Shown piece after piece: positions 17,815 through 27,277 of a stretch of 64,000 nt of DNA; the first letter of the stretch is position 1; each line of letters starts with the position of its first letter. Made by a program: the position numbers and the translations under genes. The DNA is from an uncultured Tenacibaculum sp. (GTDB lineage Bacteria; Bacteroidota; Bacteroidia; Flavobacteriales; Flavobacteriaceae), in NCBI RefSeq assembly GCF_947502995.1, contig NZ_CANNBW010000009.1, forward strand, positions 104,528 through 168,527, read 5' to 3'. The notes under the pieces were generated by a model. It had not been told where the DNA came from. It saw nothing but the letters and a program-made list of their open reading frames with translations, and searched no databases.

Positions 17815-18267
17815 TTAATGAGATTTTGACTCATTGAATTGCCAAAGTACATTAACCAATTGCCATTTGCCATTCAGTTTTATAATGTGCATATAATCTA
17901 CCCAATCATCAGCAACTAATTTTACAGAAGCTATTTTGTTAAAAATATCTAGAATGATAATCTTTTTTTTTGGCTTTTCAGGAAACTTATCTTGATTCTT
18001 ATTATAGCTTTCAGCTAATAAAATCATAGCATCTGTAAACGTTTCTCTTAAATACTCTTTATTCGTTTGTTTATTTTTCCAGAAAGTTCTCTTTACCATT
18101 CTTGGATGCGCAGCTCTTTCAAATTGCTTAGGTTTTACGTTATGCTGAGATTCGATATAATCTAAAGCTACTTGTTTAATAGCTAAGGAATCTTGCTTAG
18201 TTTGACTATTAGCATTTAAGCTTAAAACCAGAATATTTAAAATTGATAAAAAGGTGATTTTATTCAT
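17815..18267 (-). CDS. exported NTF2-like (lumazine-binding type) protein
   Basis: The 150-residue protein has a signal peptide (1-21) and an NTF2-like fold. Its pattern (VALDYIESQHNVKPKQFERA ... IASVKLVADDWVDYMHIIKL ... QLVNVLWQFN) matches the 'putative lumazine-binding' group of Bacteroidota. These are often annotated as nuclear transport factor 2 family proteins, and their ligand is undefined. It starts the likely operon with the CHMI-like and RidA genes (gaps of 24 and 19 bp). Confidence 0.82.
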   Translation of the reverse strand: MNKITFLSILNILVLSLNANSQTKQDSLAIKQVALDYIESQHNVKPKQFERAAHPRMVKRTFWKNKQTNKEYLRETFTDAMILLAESYNKNQDKFPEKPKKKIIILDIFNKIASVKLVADDWVDYMHIIKLNGKWQLVNVLWQFNESKSH

Positions 18268-18450
18268 GATTTATTGATTAATTGATGACGGAAGTTAATT
18301 TCGTTAGCATTGGTTAAAAACAATGATAACTGTTTAATATTCATAAAACTTTTTTAGTGCTATGATATAATATTTATGATACAAATAAACCTAAATTTGT
18401 TATGAAGACGTCACAAGAAAGTTTTAAAAAAAGTTAAAATTTAGACTTTG

Positions 18451-19650
18451 TTAATTGGTGTTTTGATTGCTTTGAATTTCAGGCAGTGTTTTGCAAAAGT
18501 TGGTATATGTGTTTGTTTTTTTTAAGCTGTCACATACTTTTTTTAATTCCCTAATTACTTCCACATTAACCTTGTATTCTGAATTGTATTTTTCAAGATT
18601 AAAATATGTTGAGTTGTTAGCGCTGTTAGATTCTAATTTTGACTTATTTACTAGAATAATTAGCTCTTTTAAAACTTCAAAAAGTTCTTTAGTTTCGTTA
18701 GAGTTGACATCAAAAGAACTAAGTTGTTTTGAAATATCTTTTGGAAGTGCATAATGCCAGTTTACAAAAGGATTACGTTGATCTGAATGTCGATATTTAT
18801 CTCGATGTTTATAATTATGAATGATGATTTTTTCAAGAATTATCGTTTTTAAATCTACAGAATCCTTTTCTTCAAAATTTAACTTAATCGATCTTACTTG
18901 TTGTATTGAAGCTTGAGTATTCCATTGTTTTAAAACCTCTATATCTTTTTCTGAAAATTCAATTCCATAATTTTCCTTTGCTTTTTGAGTTTCTTTATCG
19001 ATGTATTCGTATGCACTTTTATAGCTTGTAAAGTATATAGAATTTATTTCATTTTGATTTACAGTAGTTGTATACTGAAGTATGAATGTGAGAATAATTG
19101 AAAAACAAAAGGAAAAGAATATCCATGCACCAGATTTATAAATAAGCCTAACAGAAAACCAATTTTGTAAAAAGATAACTATTGGAGTTAAAACAAATAA
19201 TAACCAATGATCTTTATATAAATCTATAGGTAAATCTAAACTAGAAACACCAGCAAGTGCTACGAACAATAATAGATAACTTAATTGAGCAGTTAAGAAT
19301 AAGATAGTCCAAAAGAAGAATAAAGCTTGTGTTTTTGCTTGTTCTTTATAACGTTTATACTTTTTTCTTTGGTGAATTTTACTCCTCATCCACACCCAAA
19401 TGGTTATTGAAAATCCTAAGGATGACGCCAAAGCAGCAAAAAAGTAATTAAAGAAAAGAAGTTCATCTTCTTTTAAAATCACCAAGTCTATAGAAACTCC
19501 TGAAATAAATCGAATAGTTTCTCTCATTCGATTAAAGATTAACGAAATAGCAAAAGCAGATATTACACCAGCAATTACACCAAACCAAAATCTTTGTTTC
19601 CCAATATGCTGAATTGAGATTTTATCTTTTTTGAAGTTTGGTTTACTCAT
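18451..19650 (-). CDS. polytopic membrane protein of unknown function
   Basis: The 399-residue protein has about five membrane segments in its first 200 residues (near 24-46, 70-88, 108-135, 147-162 and 175-195). A long, soluble, charged C-terminus follows with helical character. No catalytic motif or family was recognised. A 183-bp spacer separates its end from the NTF2-like gene. Confidence 0.8.
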   Translation of the reverse strand: MSKPNFKKDKISIQHIGKQRFWFGVIAGVISAFAISLIFNRMRETIRFISGVSIDLVILKEDELLFFNYFFAALASSLGFSITIWVWMRSKIHQRKKYKRYKEQAKTQALFFFWTILFLTAQLSYLLLFVALAGVSSLDLPIDLYKDHWLLFVLTPIVIFLQNWFSVRLIYKSGAWIFFSFCFSIILTFILQYTTTVNQNEINSIYFTSYKSAYEYIDKETQKAKENYGIEFSEKDIEVLKQWNTQASIQQVRSIKLNFEEKDSVDLKTIILEKIIIHNYKHRDKYRHSDQRNPFVNWHYALPKDISKQLSSFDVNSNETKELFEVLKELIILVNKSKLESNSANNSTYFNLEKYNSEYKVNVEVIRELKKVCDSLKKTNTYTNFCKTLPEIQSNQNTN

Positions 19651-19698
19651 TTTACTAGCTTGGCGAAAGAATTTTAATTCTTAATTAAAATTGAAAAC

Positions 19699-20274
19699 TT
19701 ATATACGTTCTACCTGTTGAAGAGGTCCTACATATTTTCCTTGAATATTTCCGAAATCGCGAGTTTCAAAAGTATAATTAATTGTAAAAATATTATCTGA
19801 ACGTTCAACGTTTACAACTCCATTAATTATTTGTTGTTGTCCAATTGAGTTAGAACTTACTGTACAATTATTTTCAACAACAACATCTGTAATTATAAAA
19901 GATGGAGCTATGTAAGAAGAACTATTAGATTCTCCATAATTATACGTGCCAGATGGTAAGAAAAACTCTTCTTCATAACCTGTAACTAATCCTATAATAA
20001 CGCCGCTTGTTACGTTATTTGAATAATCGCATCCATCTCCCTTAAATTCATTATTAAGTATTTTTCCATCAAGAAGATAGAGAACATTAAAAAGAGCTTG
20101 TGTACTACTTGTAGGATTGTTAACTAATGTTATTAAATGTCCATTTGGAGTTGAATATTCTGTATCATTCAGAGTAAATTTTGAATCTAAATGATTAGTG
20201 TCTTCGCTTGATGAACAAGATGAAAAGGATATAATAAAAAGAAACCCTATAATAACGTAATATTTCTTAATCAT
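19699..20274 (-). CDS. lipoprotein of unknown function
   Basis: The 191-residue protein has a signal peptide with lipobox (ISFSSC, C20), then a serine-rich linker and a beta-rich domain ending NYTFETRDFGNIQGKYVGPL. The same ending logic (fold change 'GNIxGxYxG') occurs in the lipoprotein at 20887, suggesting that the two are distant relatives. No function recognised. Confidence 0.78.
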   Translation of the reverse strand: MIKKYYVIIGFLFIISFSSCSSSEDTNHLDSKFTLNDTEYSTPNGHLITLVNNPTSSTQALFNVLYLLDGKILNNEFKGDGCDYSNNVTSGVIIGLVTGYEEEFFLPSGTYNYGESNSSSYIAPSFIITDVVVENNCTVSSNSIGQQQIINGVVNVERSDNIFTINYTFETRDFGNIQGKYVGPLQQVERI

Positions 20275-20310
20275 GCGTGAATATAATTTTTGAATTTTGT
20301 GTTTTAATTA

Positions 20311-20862
20311 TCACATTTTTCTACTGATGTAGTGATAAAGTTCTATAACTCTATTTCGTGTAAGTTCTGTAATTCTTGAAGCTTCAATTACGCCTTGAAT
20401 TGTTCCTCCACCAGAATAATATGTATCGGTTAAAGTGCTATTTAACTTCAATTCACTATCTCTAAATTTTAACCAGTTTCTTTGTGATTGTCTTAGTATT
20501 TGCTGATCTTCTTTTTTTAGGCTTCTTAAAAGTATTTGATAATATTTATTTAATAATTTATCGTATTCTTTATTTGCATCTATTGTGGAATTTATCATTC
20601 CACTTGTGGTGTAATCAATGTCTAATTTTAATCGTTGTCTTTCTTCAATTTTAAAAGTATCTATCACAAAGTTCTTATAAAGCAGATTGTCAGATTCAAT
20701 TTTACTACTAAGATCTTTTGTAGATAATTTAATTAAGGTTTCTATTTGTACAACATCTTTTTTTGTTAAGGCTCGTGGAGTTTGTCCTAAACAATTTAAG
20801 CCAATAAATAAAATCAATAGTTGAAGTGATCTTTTGAATATGGTCAAAATAACCTGATACAT
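20311..20862 (-). CDS. LprI-like (DUF1311) exported protein
   Basis: The 183-residue protein has a signal peptide (about 1-27). A helical C-terminal region carries NKYYQILLRSLKKEDQQILR, then QSQRNWLKFRDSELKLN, the hallmark of the DUF1311/LprI lysozyme-inhibitor family. The usual cysteine pair of that family is not obvious, so lysozyme inhibition is uncertain. It is sandwiched between two related lipoprotein genes. Confidence 0.72.
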   Translation of the reverse strand: MYQVILTIFKRSLQLLILFIGLNCLGQTPRALTKKDVVQIETLIKLSTKDLSSKIESDNLLYKNFVIDTFKIEERQRLKLDIDYTTSGMINSTIDANKEYDKLLNKYYQILLRSLKKEDQQILRQSQRNWLKFRDSELKLNSTLTDTYYSGGGTIQGVIEASRITELTRNRVIELYHYISRKM

Positions 20863-20886
20863 TTAATTGAACTTTAGATTCGTTTT

Positions 20887-21414
20887 TTATAATTCACCAT
20901 TATAGTTTCCGGTAATTGTAGTTCCGTCAGCTCTTTTAAAATTGAAATTTAACGTAACCATATTATCTTGTAAGTTATTTATTGTCATTTCAGAAGTTTC
21001 TAATAATAAATCAGGGTTACTACCTCCAGAATCATACAATAAAAATTCTTCAGAATTAACGGTTCCTTTATTTACATCAATTAAGCTTATTTCACATCTT
21101 GCTACAACATTTAGTACAGTTCCTGTTTGTATGTTTTGATCATTTACATAAGAAATTAAAACTCTTAAATAGTCTGATTTTACAATTTCATTACTATTAA
21201 TATCAGTTTCCGGAACGTTAAAAAATGTAAATTCTTTAGTATTGCCAAATTCATTATAAACTAAAGATTTTAAATCGTAAGTTTTATTTTTAATAGTGAT
21301 TTTTCCATTAGCATCATTTTGAGTTAAATCATTATCACTTTCGCTAGAGCAACTTATTGTTGTAACAGATAATAAAAAAAGAGTTAAAAACTTAAGTAGA
21401 GATTGTTTTTTCAT
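20887..21414 (-). CDS. lipoprotein of unknown function
   Basis: An upstream in-frame ATG at 21447 would add eleven residues, but starting at 21414 gives a conventional signal peptide (MKKQSLLKFL...VTTISC) with lipobox. The roughly 175-residue protein ends MVTLNFNFKRADGTTITGNY, resembling the end of the lipoprotein at 19699. Function not recognised. Confidence 0.72.
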   Translation of the reverse strand: MKKQSLLKFLTLFLLSVTTISCSSESDNDLTQNDANGKITIKNKTYDLKSLVYNEFGNTKEFTFFNVPETDINSNEIVKSDYLRVLISYVNDQNIQTGTVLNVVARCEISLIDVNKGTVNSEEFLLYDSGGSNPDLLLETSEMTINNLQDNMVTLNFNFKRADGTTITGNYNGEL

Positions 21415-21591
21415 TGTTGATTTTTTAATGATTTGTGTTTTTTTCATAGTTGTTTTTTGTTACTAGAAATGGTTTTCAAGTATTTGCTTTGGTTGTTTAT
21501 AGATTTTAGCAATTAATTCAGTGAATTTAAGTGTCGCAAGATACTTAAATCATAAGTAAAGTTTAATTCCTATTGTAGTTTTTTACTTAGT

Positions 21592-22749
21592 TTAATCAAG
21601 GTTATAAAAATATTTTTTTATTCTCTTACTATCACGAAATTTAGTAGTTGGAACTTCATAATATTTATAAATTATAATTGAACCTATTATTGTTATTCCC
21701 CAGTACATAAAGTACTTTAAGAAAACAATGATGTAAATGTTTTCAAACAAACTCATCCATGATATTTTATTTATAATATTTAATTGAACTACAGAGAAAT
21801 TTAATAAATACATAGAGTATGATATTAAACTTATTAAAGTTATAGTTGAATGAATTCTTCCAGATCCAGATTTTAAATTACTTAAATAAGGAAGAAGTAA
21901 AGCTGTAGCAATAGAAGTAATAGAAAAAGAAAAAATACTATTGTATAAACTGTTAAAAGAGATGACTTTCGTTACAAATAATACTTTTGTTATTATGAAT
22001 ATTAATATACCTATTAGCAAGAAAGAGTTTTTATGTTTTACCCAAAATGTTTTTGAATAATAATTAATGAAAGCTGATAAAACGCCATACATTATACTGT
22101 CTAATCTAGTGATTACTTGTTTTCGAAATAATTTATCCCATTCATAAATAGAATTTATTTCGATTTGGGTGTATTTAAATAATCTAAAAAGTATAACAAT
22201 AACTAAAAAGAAAATTGTAGTTATTAAGAATGTTTGTTTAGTTTTTACTTTTAAAAAATTTATAAGAAAAAAAATAATTATTGGAATAATTAAATAAAAC
22301 CATTCCTCAATACTTAAACTCCAAGCTTCAGGAAAAAAGTTAGGGTGTTCATAAAATAAATTTTGAGAAAAAATAAAATACCTTTTAACTTCTGAAATTT
22401 TGATACCGTCATTATAAAGCCAATTAAAACCAAGTAATGTAAGCAGAATTAAAAAATAATTTGGTAATGTTCTAAACCATCTTCTAAGCCAAAAACTTAA
22501 GAGAAGTTTTTTAGAAGGTTTTTTAGTTTCAAACAGTTTAATTAGAATTCCACCAATTAAAAAACCACTTAAAACAAAAAATATAGTAACACCATCGAAC
22601 ACAAATATTTCATGTAATATATTAAGCCTAGAAGGTAATAAATGTTTACCATGTTCAATAACAACAAAAAGTATTGCGATTGCTCTTAAGATGTCTAAAC
22701 CATAAATTCTTTTTTTATTATGTATGTTAACTGATAAGAGTTTTTTCAT
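21592..22749 (-). CDS. acyltransferase 3 (OafA/YrhL-like) membrane protein
   Basis: The 385-residue polytopic protein begins RIYGLDILRAIAILFVVIEH, with the conserved R/D and catalytic histidine of acyltransferase family 3, and continues FFVLSGFLIGGIL and EAWSLSIEEWFYLIIP. About ten membrane segments are visible. Members O-acetylate cell-surface polysaccharides or other exported molecules. It stands alone, with short intergenic gaps. The substrate is unknown. Confidence 0.9.
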   Translation of the reverse strand: MKKLLSVNIHNKKRIYGLDILRAIAILFVVIEHGKHLLPSRLNILHEIFVFDGVTIFFVLSGFLIGGILIKLFETKKPSKKLLLSFWLRRWFRTLPNYFLILLTLLGFNWLYNDGIKISEVKRYFIFSQNLFYEHPNFFPEAWSLSIEEWFYLIIPIIIFFLINFLKVKTKQTFLITTIFFLVIVILFRLFKYTQIEINSIYEWDKLFRKQVITRLDSIMYGVLSAFINYYSKTFWVKHKNSFLLIGILIFIITKVLFVTKVISFNSLYNSIFSFSITSIATALLLPYLSNLKSGSGRIHSTITLISLISYSMYLLNFSVVQLNIINKISWMSLFENIYIIVFLKYFMYWGITIIGSIIIYKYYEVPTTKFRDSKRIKKYFYNLD

Positions 22750-22814
22750 TTTTATTAAAAAATAATTTTATAAATCACATTATTTATCATTTGAGAATGA
22801 TAAAAAAACTTTTT

Positions 22815-22973
22815 TTAACAACCACATTCTCCATAAATATTCAGTTCTAAAATAAAGCCATCTTTCGATTTTAATATCATTTTTCCTTCTTTTTGCCAAG
22901 TTTCATCAATTTGACCAACTTCTTTCAGATTAAAATATATTTTGTAATCATCATTTATCCACTGAAGCTTCAT
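22815..22973 (-). CDS. small protein of unknown function (52 aa)
   Basis: The frame is ATG at 22973 to TAA at 22815, reading MKLQWINDDYKIYFNLKEVG and ending YGECGC. It starts 3 bp after the stop of the next gene (22977-23174) on the same strand, and the translation looks protein-like with balanced composition. It ends in Cys-Gly-Cys, and the neighbouring protein begins with a CNCGF motif. It may be a real two-gene unit, but no family was recognised. Confidence 0.6.
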   Translation of the reverse strand: MKLQWINDDYKIYFNLKEVGQIDETWQKEGKMILKSKDGFILELNIYGECGC

Positions 22974-22976
22974 TCC

Positions 22977-23174
22977 TTATTTATATTCCGATTGATTTTT
23001 AGCCGGTTTAAATTTTACTTTATTGCCGTTGATGTATACAAAAGCGATATCTTCATAATTATCAATTGCATCCCAAAAGTTAAACCATTGTGTATCTGAA
23101 ATCAAATAGCCTTTGTTTGTTAAAGAATCTGTATTATCTACTATATAAAAACCACAATTACATTTAATTTTCAT
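22977..23174 (-). CDS. small protein of unknown function (65 aa)
   Basis: The protein opens MKIKCNCGFYIVDNTDSLTN, a layout often seen in small proteins that read a zinc-ribbon-like start ('CNCG'), and continues WFNFWDAIDNYEDIAFVYIN. It has no signal peptide. It lies between the 52-residue gene (3 bp away) and the exported SH3-like gene (7 bp away), so the three are probably co-transcribed. Confidence 0.65.
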   Translation of the reverse strand: MKIKCNCGFYIVDNTDSLTNKGYLISDTQWFNFWDAIDNYEDIAFVYINGNKVKFKPAKNQSEYK

Positions 23175-23181
23175 CAGTTAA

Positions 23182-23931
23182 TTATATTTTTTCTACAAAA
23201 TTATTACTAATCCAACCTCTAAGTTTTTGTTTTTTAAATTCATAGTTTATAGGATTGTAACAAAGTGTATTATTTAAACTTTCACTTTCTATTTCTACAA
23301 ACAGCCAGATTCTCTCTTTCTTAATTAATTCCGATAAAACTTTTATTGTGCTCCCTTTTTTTAATTTTCCTATAATATTAGTATTTGTTACACAGGAAAA
23401 CGCAGATTCACTTTCTGAATATTTTTTAATATTTGGAGAGAATCGAATATTGTAATTATCATTTATTGTCTTAACAGTATATGTTTTAGGTAGTTTTGTT
23501 TCAGGTTTTAAAAGCTCATAACTCTCATTGAAAATAACATAGTTTTCTTTAATGATTAGAGTGTCAGATTGAAAATTGAAAACTCTATGAGAAGTAAAAG
23601 GACTTTCTCCACAACAATGATTTTGTTTTACAACTAAATCTTTTTGCTTTCCATCGTACAAGTAATAATTATTGCAGAATTCATGAATTACTTTTTTTAA
23701 ATTCTGATTTATATTTAAATAGACTTCAATACAGTTAGGTTCAGCACAAGCATACAAATAAATATAATCTAAATCATTATCGTTATCTAAATCAACTTCA
23801 AGTTTTTGAAAATCAGTAATACTAACAGATTTAATTTTCTTTTCAATAACTTCTAGCTGTTCTTTTAAGTTGTTTTGACTAAAACAAAATGCACTAAGAA
23901 CAAATAGGAGAAGAGTGATACTTCGTTTCAT
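23182..23931 (-). CDS. exported protein with C-terminal SH3-like domain
   Basis: The 249-residue protein has a signal peptide (1-18, ending CFSQN). A central beta-rich region contains CAEPNCIEVYLNINQNLKK and a conserved CCGESPFTS motif. A bacterial-SH3-like tail follows (KLKKGSTIKVLSELIKKERI, WLFVEIESES). SH3b domains bind peptidoglycan or proteins. Start of a compact run of minus-strand genes down to 22815. Confidence 0.75.
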   Translation of the reverse strand: MKRSITLLLFVLSAFCFSQNNLKEQLEVIEKKIKSVSITDFQKLEVDLDNDNDLDYIYLYACAEPNCIEVYLNINQNLKKVIHEFCNNYYLYDGKQKDLVVKQNHCCGESPFTSHRVFNFQSDTLIIKENYVIFNESYELLKPETKLPKTYTVKTINDNYNIRFSPNIKKYSESESAFSCVTNTNIIGKLKKGSTIKVLSELIKKERIWLFVEIESESLNNTLCYNPINYEFKKQKLRGWISNNFVEKI

Positions 23932-23941
23932 TTAATTTTAT

Positions 23942-24391
23942 CTAAGGTGTTTTATATATAGCTACTAACTTACTTTTGTTATTAATTTTTTTAAAATGTA
24001 AATCTATTTGAGTTCCATCTTTTTTAGGAATATGAATTTCGAATTCATTTTTGTTATTGTAAATATTTCCTGAGTTGTATATAGATTTAATATCGAACTC
24101 ATTAATTCTATTAAATAAATAAGGAAGTTTTTTAGACAGGACTATTTCTTTATTAAAAATAGCTAATGATTTATGTATGGTATCTATTCTGTTAGGAAAA
24201 TTTTGAGACTGAATCAATGTTTGTTTGTCAATACAAATTTCACATTTTATTTCTTCACTGATGAAATCTTTAAGTAATAGCCAATCTTTGGTTTGTATTG
24301 TTTTTTTGACTAACGTTTCTAATGAGTTATCAGTTTTTTGACAGTTAGATAAGACTAAAAGTAATAGTATTATATAGATGTTTTTTTTCAT
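23942..24391 (-). CDS. lipoprotein of unknown function
   Basis: The 149-residue protein has a signal peptide with lipobox (LLVLSNC, C17). The mature part contains a Cys-x2-Cys pair (EIKCEICIDK) and ends HIPKKDGTQIDLHFKKIN. Its start and that of the SH3-like gene are 10 bp apart. No family recognised. Confidence 0.72.
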   Translation of the reverse strand: MKKNIYIILLLLVLSNCQKTDNSLETLVKKTIQTKDWLLLKDFISEEIKCEICIDKQTLIQSQNFPNRIDTIHKSLAIFNKEIVLSKKLPYLFNRINEFDIKSIYNSGNIYNNKNEFEIHIPKKDGTQIDLHFKKINNKSKLVAIYKTP

Positions 24392-24486
24392 AGCTTGTAC
24401 CTATATTAATCGATTAAGTTTTTGTTTTTTTAGCAATATAATTAAATAAAAATAATAGAAGTTTGAGTTCTTTAGGGTAAAGTATG

Positions 24487-25185
24487 TTATACCTGATTGG
24501 TTTTGTAATCCCAATCTTTATATGTCCAGTCTTGTGGGGTTATAAATTCATGTTCTGAACAATCAAAAACTTCTTGAACATTAAAAATATCATTATTTTT
24601 TACTGCTTCTTCAGTCCATAAGTCCATTAAATCATGTTTGTCTTTAATTGCTTTTAGTTTCTTTTTCATTTTTTTAAAACAATATAAAGAGCCAAACATT
24701 CCATTTCCTACAGGATGATAGTTAGCATATTTGCAACTTAAACACGTTTTTATTTGAGTTCGATTGGGTAATAGATTTTGTATTTCAATGATTGAATTTT
24801 CAAACCAGTCAATTTTTCTCTTTGAAGTAAATTTTCCGTAGGAAGTATTTAATTCAACAGTATATAAGATCGGATTTAAACTATTAAAATCTAGATCTTC
24901 ACCAACTTCAACTATAAATCGAATTTTTTCAGTTTGAATCTTCTCTTCATGAGAAATTTTAATAGGAATAGTAACCTCCATAATGAAGTTAGTTAAATCG
25001 CCTAATCCGTTTTGATACATTTCATATTGAAACTTATTTGTATCTATTTTTCCTTCTAAACTTTCAAAATCACTGCCTTCAAAATCAATATTTCGAAGTG
25101 TTAAAAACATGGTACTTCCGTCAGAAGTAATTTCAGTTTCTTCTTCGCCAAATTTGTCTTTATAAATTACTGAGTATTTTCTCAT
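24487..25185 (-). CDS. DUF6304-like protein with Cys cluster
   Basis: The 232-residue cytoplasmic protein opens MRKYSVIYKDKFGEEETEIT and carries a C-terminal cysteine cluster (TCLSCKYANYHPVGNGMFGS, LYCFKK ... DCSEHEF) that could bind zinc or iron. This resembles DUF6304, a family common beside polymorphic toxins in Bacteroidota, but the family call is from memory. It abuts the next gene with no spacer. Confidence 0.65.
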   Translation of the reverse strand: MRKYSVIYKDKFGEEETEITSDGSTMFLTLRNIDFEGSDFESLEGKIDTNKFQYEMYQNGLGDLTNFIMEVTIPIKISHEEKIQTEKIRFIVEVGEDLDFNSLNPILYTVELNTSYGKFTSKRKIDWFENSIIEIQNLLPNRTQIKTCLSCKYANYHPVGNGMFGSLYCFKKMKKKLKAIKDKHDLMDLWTEEAVKNNDIFNVQEVFDCSEHEFITPQDWTYKDWDYKTNQV

Positions 25186-25692
25186 TTAATTTTTAGACGT
25201 TTTTACTTTTCCAATTTCTATTCGTTTGTGCATATAATGCATAGGATAGGTTCCAAATTCCCATTGCCCATTTTCAAATTTAAAAGATATATAATCCATT
25301 AAAAAAGGTCTTCTATTTCCTTCTAGTTCAACGAATTTATATTTCTTTTCTATTTTAATAAAATCTTTTTCTTGAGGAGTATATTCAAAATCGAAACAAT
25401 TCTCTGAGTTTAAAGTTTCTAAAATGTTTTCAGCACAAAGTTCGTCATTCATATTTCTTTGTGGATAAACCATCATTCCCATTACTCTTCTTTTGTCTAT
25501 TTCCTCTTCAAAATAAGAAAGTGTCCATTTGTAATAAATTTCGTTATATGATCCATCTTTTTGAAGTAAAGCATTAGTAGCTTCATTTTTTTTATGTTGA
25601 TAAAGTTGTTCAACTTCATCAGGAAAATCGATATCGACTTCTTGTTTATTTGAACAAGTACAGAAATGTATTTTTAAATCTTTTTTACACAT
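25186..25692 (-). CDS. cytoplasmic protein of unknown function
   Basis: The 168-residue protein has no signal peptide. It opens MCKKDLKIHFCTCSNKQEVD with three cysteines close together and later has aromatic-rich stretches. Its stop directly abuts the start of the DUF6304-like gene, so the two are co-transcribed. Function not recognised; an immunity-type protein is one possibility from size and context. Confidence 0.65.
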   Translation of the reverse strand: MCKKDLKIHFCTCSNKQEVDIDFPDEVEQLYQHKKNEATNALLQKDGSYNEIYYKWTLSYFEEEIDKRRVMGMMVYPQRNMNDELCAENILETLNSENCFDFEYTPQEKDFIKIEKKYKFVELEGNRRPFLMDYISFKFENGQWEFGTYPMHYMHKRIEIGKVKTSKN

Positions 25693-25722
25693 AACAAGTT
25701 TAATTTTTTAGATAATTTAAGA

Positions 25723-26280
25723 TTATATTTTTCGCACATTACTTACAATGCGATCAAATATGAGCTGATTGATTCTTTCTTTTGTAATTCCAGGGTTTCT
25801 TTCTTCCCATTGTTTGAACAACTTTTTATAATCTTCAGTTTCTATAAATAAACTAAAGAGAACTTCTTTAAATTCGAGAAATTCTGAGTAAGTAAATTTC
25901 CAGTGTTCTACTAAATTACCTTCTCTAATTTCTAATAATTCATAAATTCCATTCTCATCTTTTTCATCATCAAATTCACCTTTAAACAAATCAATTCTAA
26001 TAAAGCCAGAAAACCAACTATATGTATCACCATTAGAAAAAGGATATACTTCATCATTTACAGATTGATTTCCGAAAATTAACCAATCTATTTCTTTTAT
26101 TTTTAGTTCATTGTTCAAAATTTCAAAAGTAGCAATATAGCCTCTCCAACAGGCTGTCATAACGCCTTTTATTTCAGGTTTTTTATCTGGAAATTCTCTA
26201 AAATAATACTCTAATATTTCATTGTTTAAGTAATATTCGTTTTCCTTATAAATTAAAGTATCACTGATTTGTTTAGTCAT
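25723..26280 (-). CDS. cytoplasmic protein of unknown function
   Basis: The 185-residue acidic protein (WFSGFIRIDLFKGEFDDEKD) has no signal peptide and no recognised family. Its composition (many E, D, W, F) is typical of small immunity or antirestriction-like proteins, but that is inference only. Neighbours on both sides are on the same strand with gaps of 30 and 15 bp. Confidence 0.65.
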   Translation of the reverse strand: MTKQISDTLIYKENEYYLNNEILEYYFREFPDKKPEIKGVMTACWRGYIATFEILNNELKIKEIDWLIFGNQSVNDEVYPFSNGDTYSWFSGFIRIDLFKGEFDDEKDENGIYELLEIREGNLVEHWKFTYSEFLEFKEVLFSLFIETEDYKKLFKQWEERNPGITKERINQLIFDRIVSNVRKI

Positions 26281-26295
26281 TTCAAAAATTCATGA

Positions 26296-27222
26296 TTACT
26301 TAGCTAGTATCCATTGTATAAAATCACTTTTATCAATAATAGACCAACTATGCGGATGCCTTTTTCCATTAGCTCGGTACCCTTTATTATGAGTCGTAAT
26401 ATATTCAACTTGCTCAAAACCTTTAGCTTTTAAGTTTTCAGACAACTTTTCAATGTAAAAAGCATTGGTTTGATCATAACTAGCCATTCTGTTCTTTTTC
26501 CACCATAAAGTATCTGGTTCTGTATAAAATCTAATTTTCTTTCTTTTTAATTTTTTTAAATTAGAAATAGTATTAGTTTCATATGTGTATATAGCCTTTT
26601 CTTCATACTCTTTTATACTGTCTTTTGGGTTTCCGAAGTTTTCTCCCAGTGTTTTTATAAGCCAAGTACTTTCTTGAACTGAAGGATTAGAAAAATTACG
26701 AGCTATATTTTTTTCTGAAGATTTATATAAAGCAACTAAATCTATTGGTGAATCTACGATAAATACACCTTTAGGGTCAATAAAAAACTGTTTCATTCCA
26801 ACAATGTAATTACTAATTAAAAGGCTGACATTTCCTCCACTAGAAAAACCGCCAATAAAGATATTTTCAGTTGGTAAATTATGATCTATAATTATGTTCT
26901 GTAGTTTTTCTGCTAACAGATACTTTTCATTTTCTTCAAGCCATAATTTCTGATTAAAATTAGAGAGAATAACAGCAATATTATGCTCTTTAGCAGTATC
27001 TATAATTTTAAATTCTCTTTTTACATCGTCAGCAGTTTCTGGAAATCCTCCGAAAAGTATTAAAACAGCATTTACTTTATCATTAGGTGTATAAAGTTGA
27101 TAGTCGTTTTTAATAATTTCCGAGTATTTAGTTTTTTTAGAAACTATTACTTTCTTTTCTTTTGATTGTTTGCAAGAAGAGAATCCAATTAAAACGATTA
27201 GTAGAATTAATATCTTTTTCAT
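26296..27222 (-). CDS. lipoprotein alpha/beta hydrolase
   Basis: The 308-residue protein has a signal peptide with lipobox (LIGFSSC, C17) and an esterase-like fold with a nucleophile elbow GGFSSGGN near residue 126. An oxyanion-like FGGFPE stretch lies near 57, and a terminal histidine is seen in KRHPHSW. The substrate is unknown; it is probably anchored in the outer or inner membrane facing the periplasm. Confidence 0.8.
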   Translation of the reverse strand: MKKILILLIVLIGFSSCKQSKEKKVIVSKKTKYSEIIKNDYQLYTPNDKVNAVLILFGGFPETADDVKREFKIIDTAKEHNIAVILSNFNQKLWLEENEKYLLAEKLQNIIIDHNLPTENIFIGGFSSGGNVSLLISNYIVGMKQFFIDPKGVFIVDSPIDLVALYKSSEKNIARNFSNPSVQESTWLIKTLGENFGNPKDSIKEYEEKAIYTYETNTISNLKKLKRKKIRFYTEPDTLWWKKNRMASYDQTNAFYIEKLSENLKAKGFEQVEYITTHNKGYRANGKRHPHSWSIIDKSDFIQWILAK

Positions 27223-27277
27223 TTTTCGCAGAATTACATCTAAGATTTAAAAGTTTATTTAAATATAACAGAAGAAT

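Noticed and set aside
22784..22803. TTATCATT/AATGATAA hairpin as a terminator
   Set aside because: The stem is AT-only and short, and on the minus strand the T-run precedes instead of follows it, so it does not fit a terminator for the adjacent gene.
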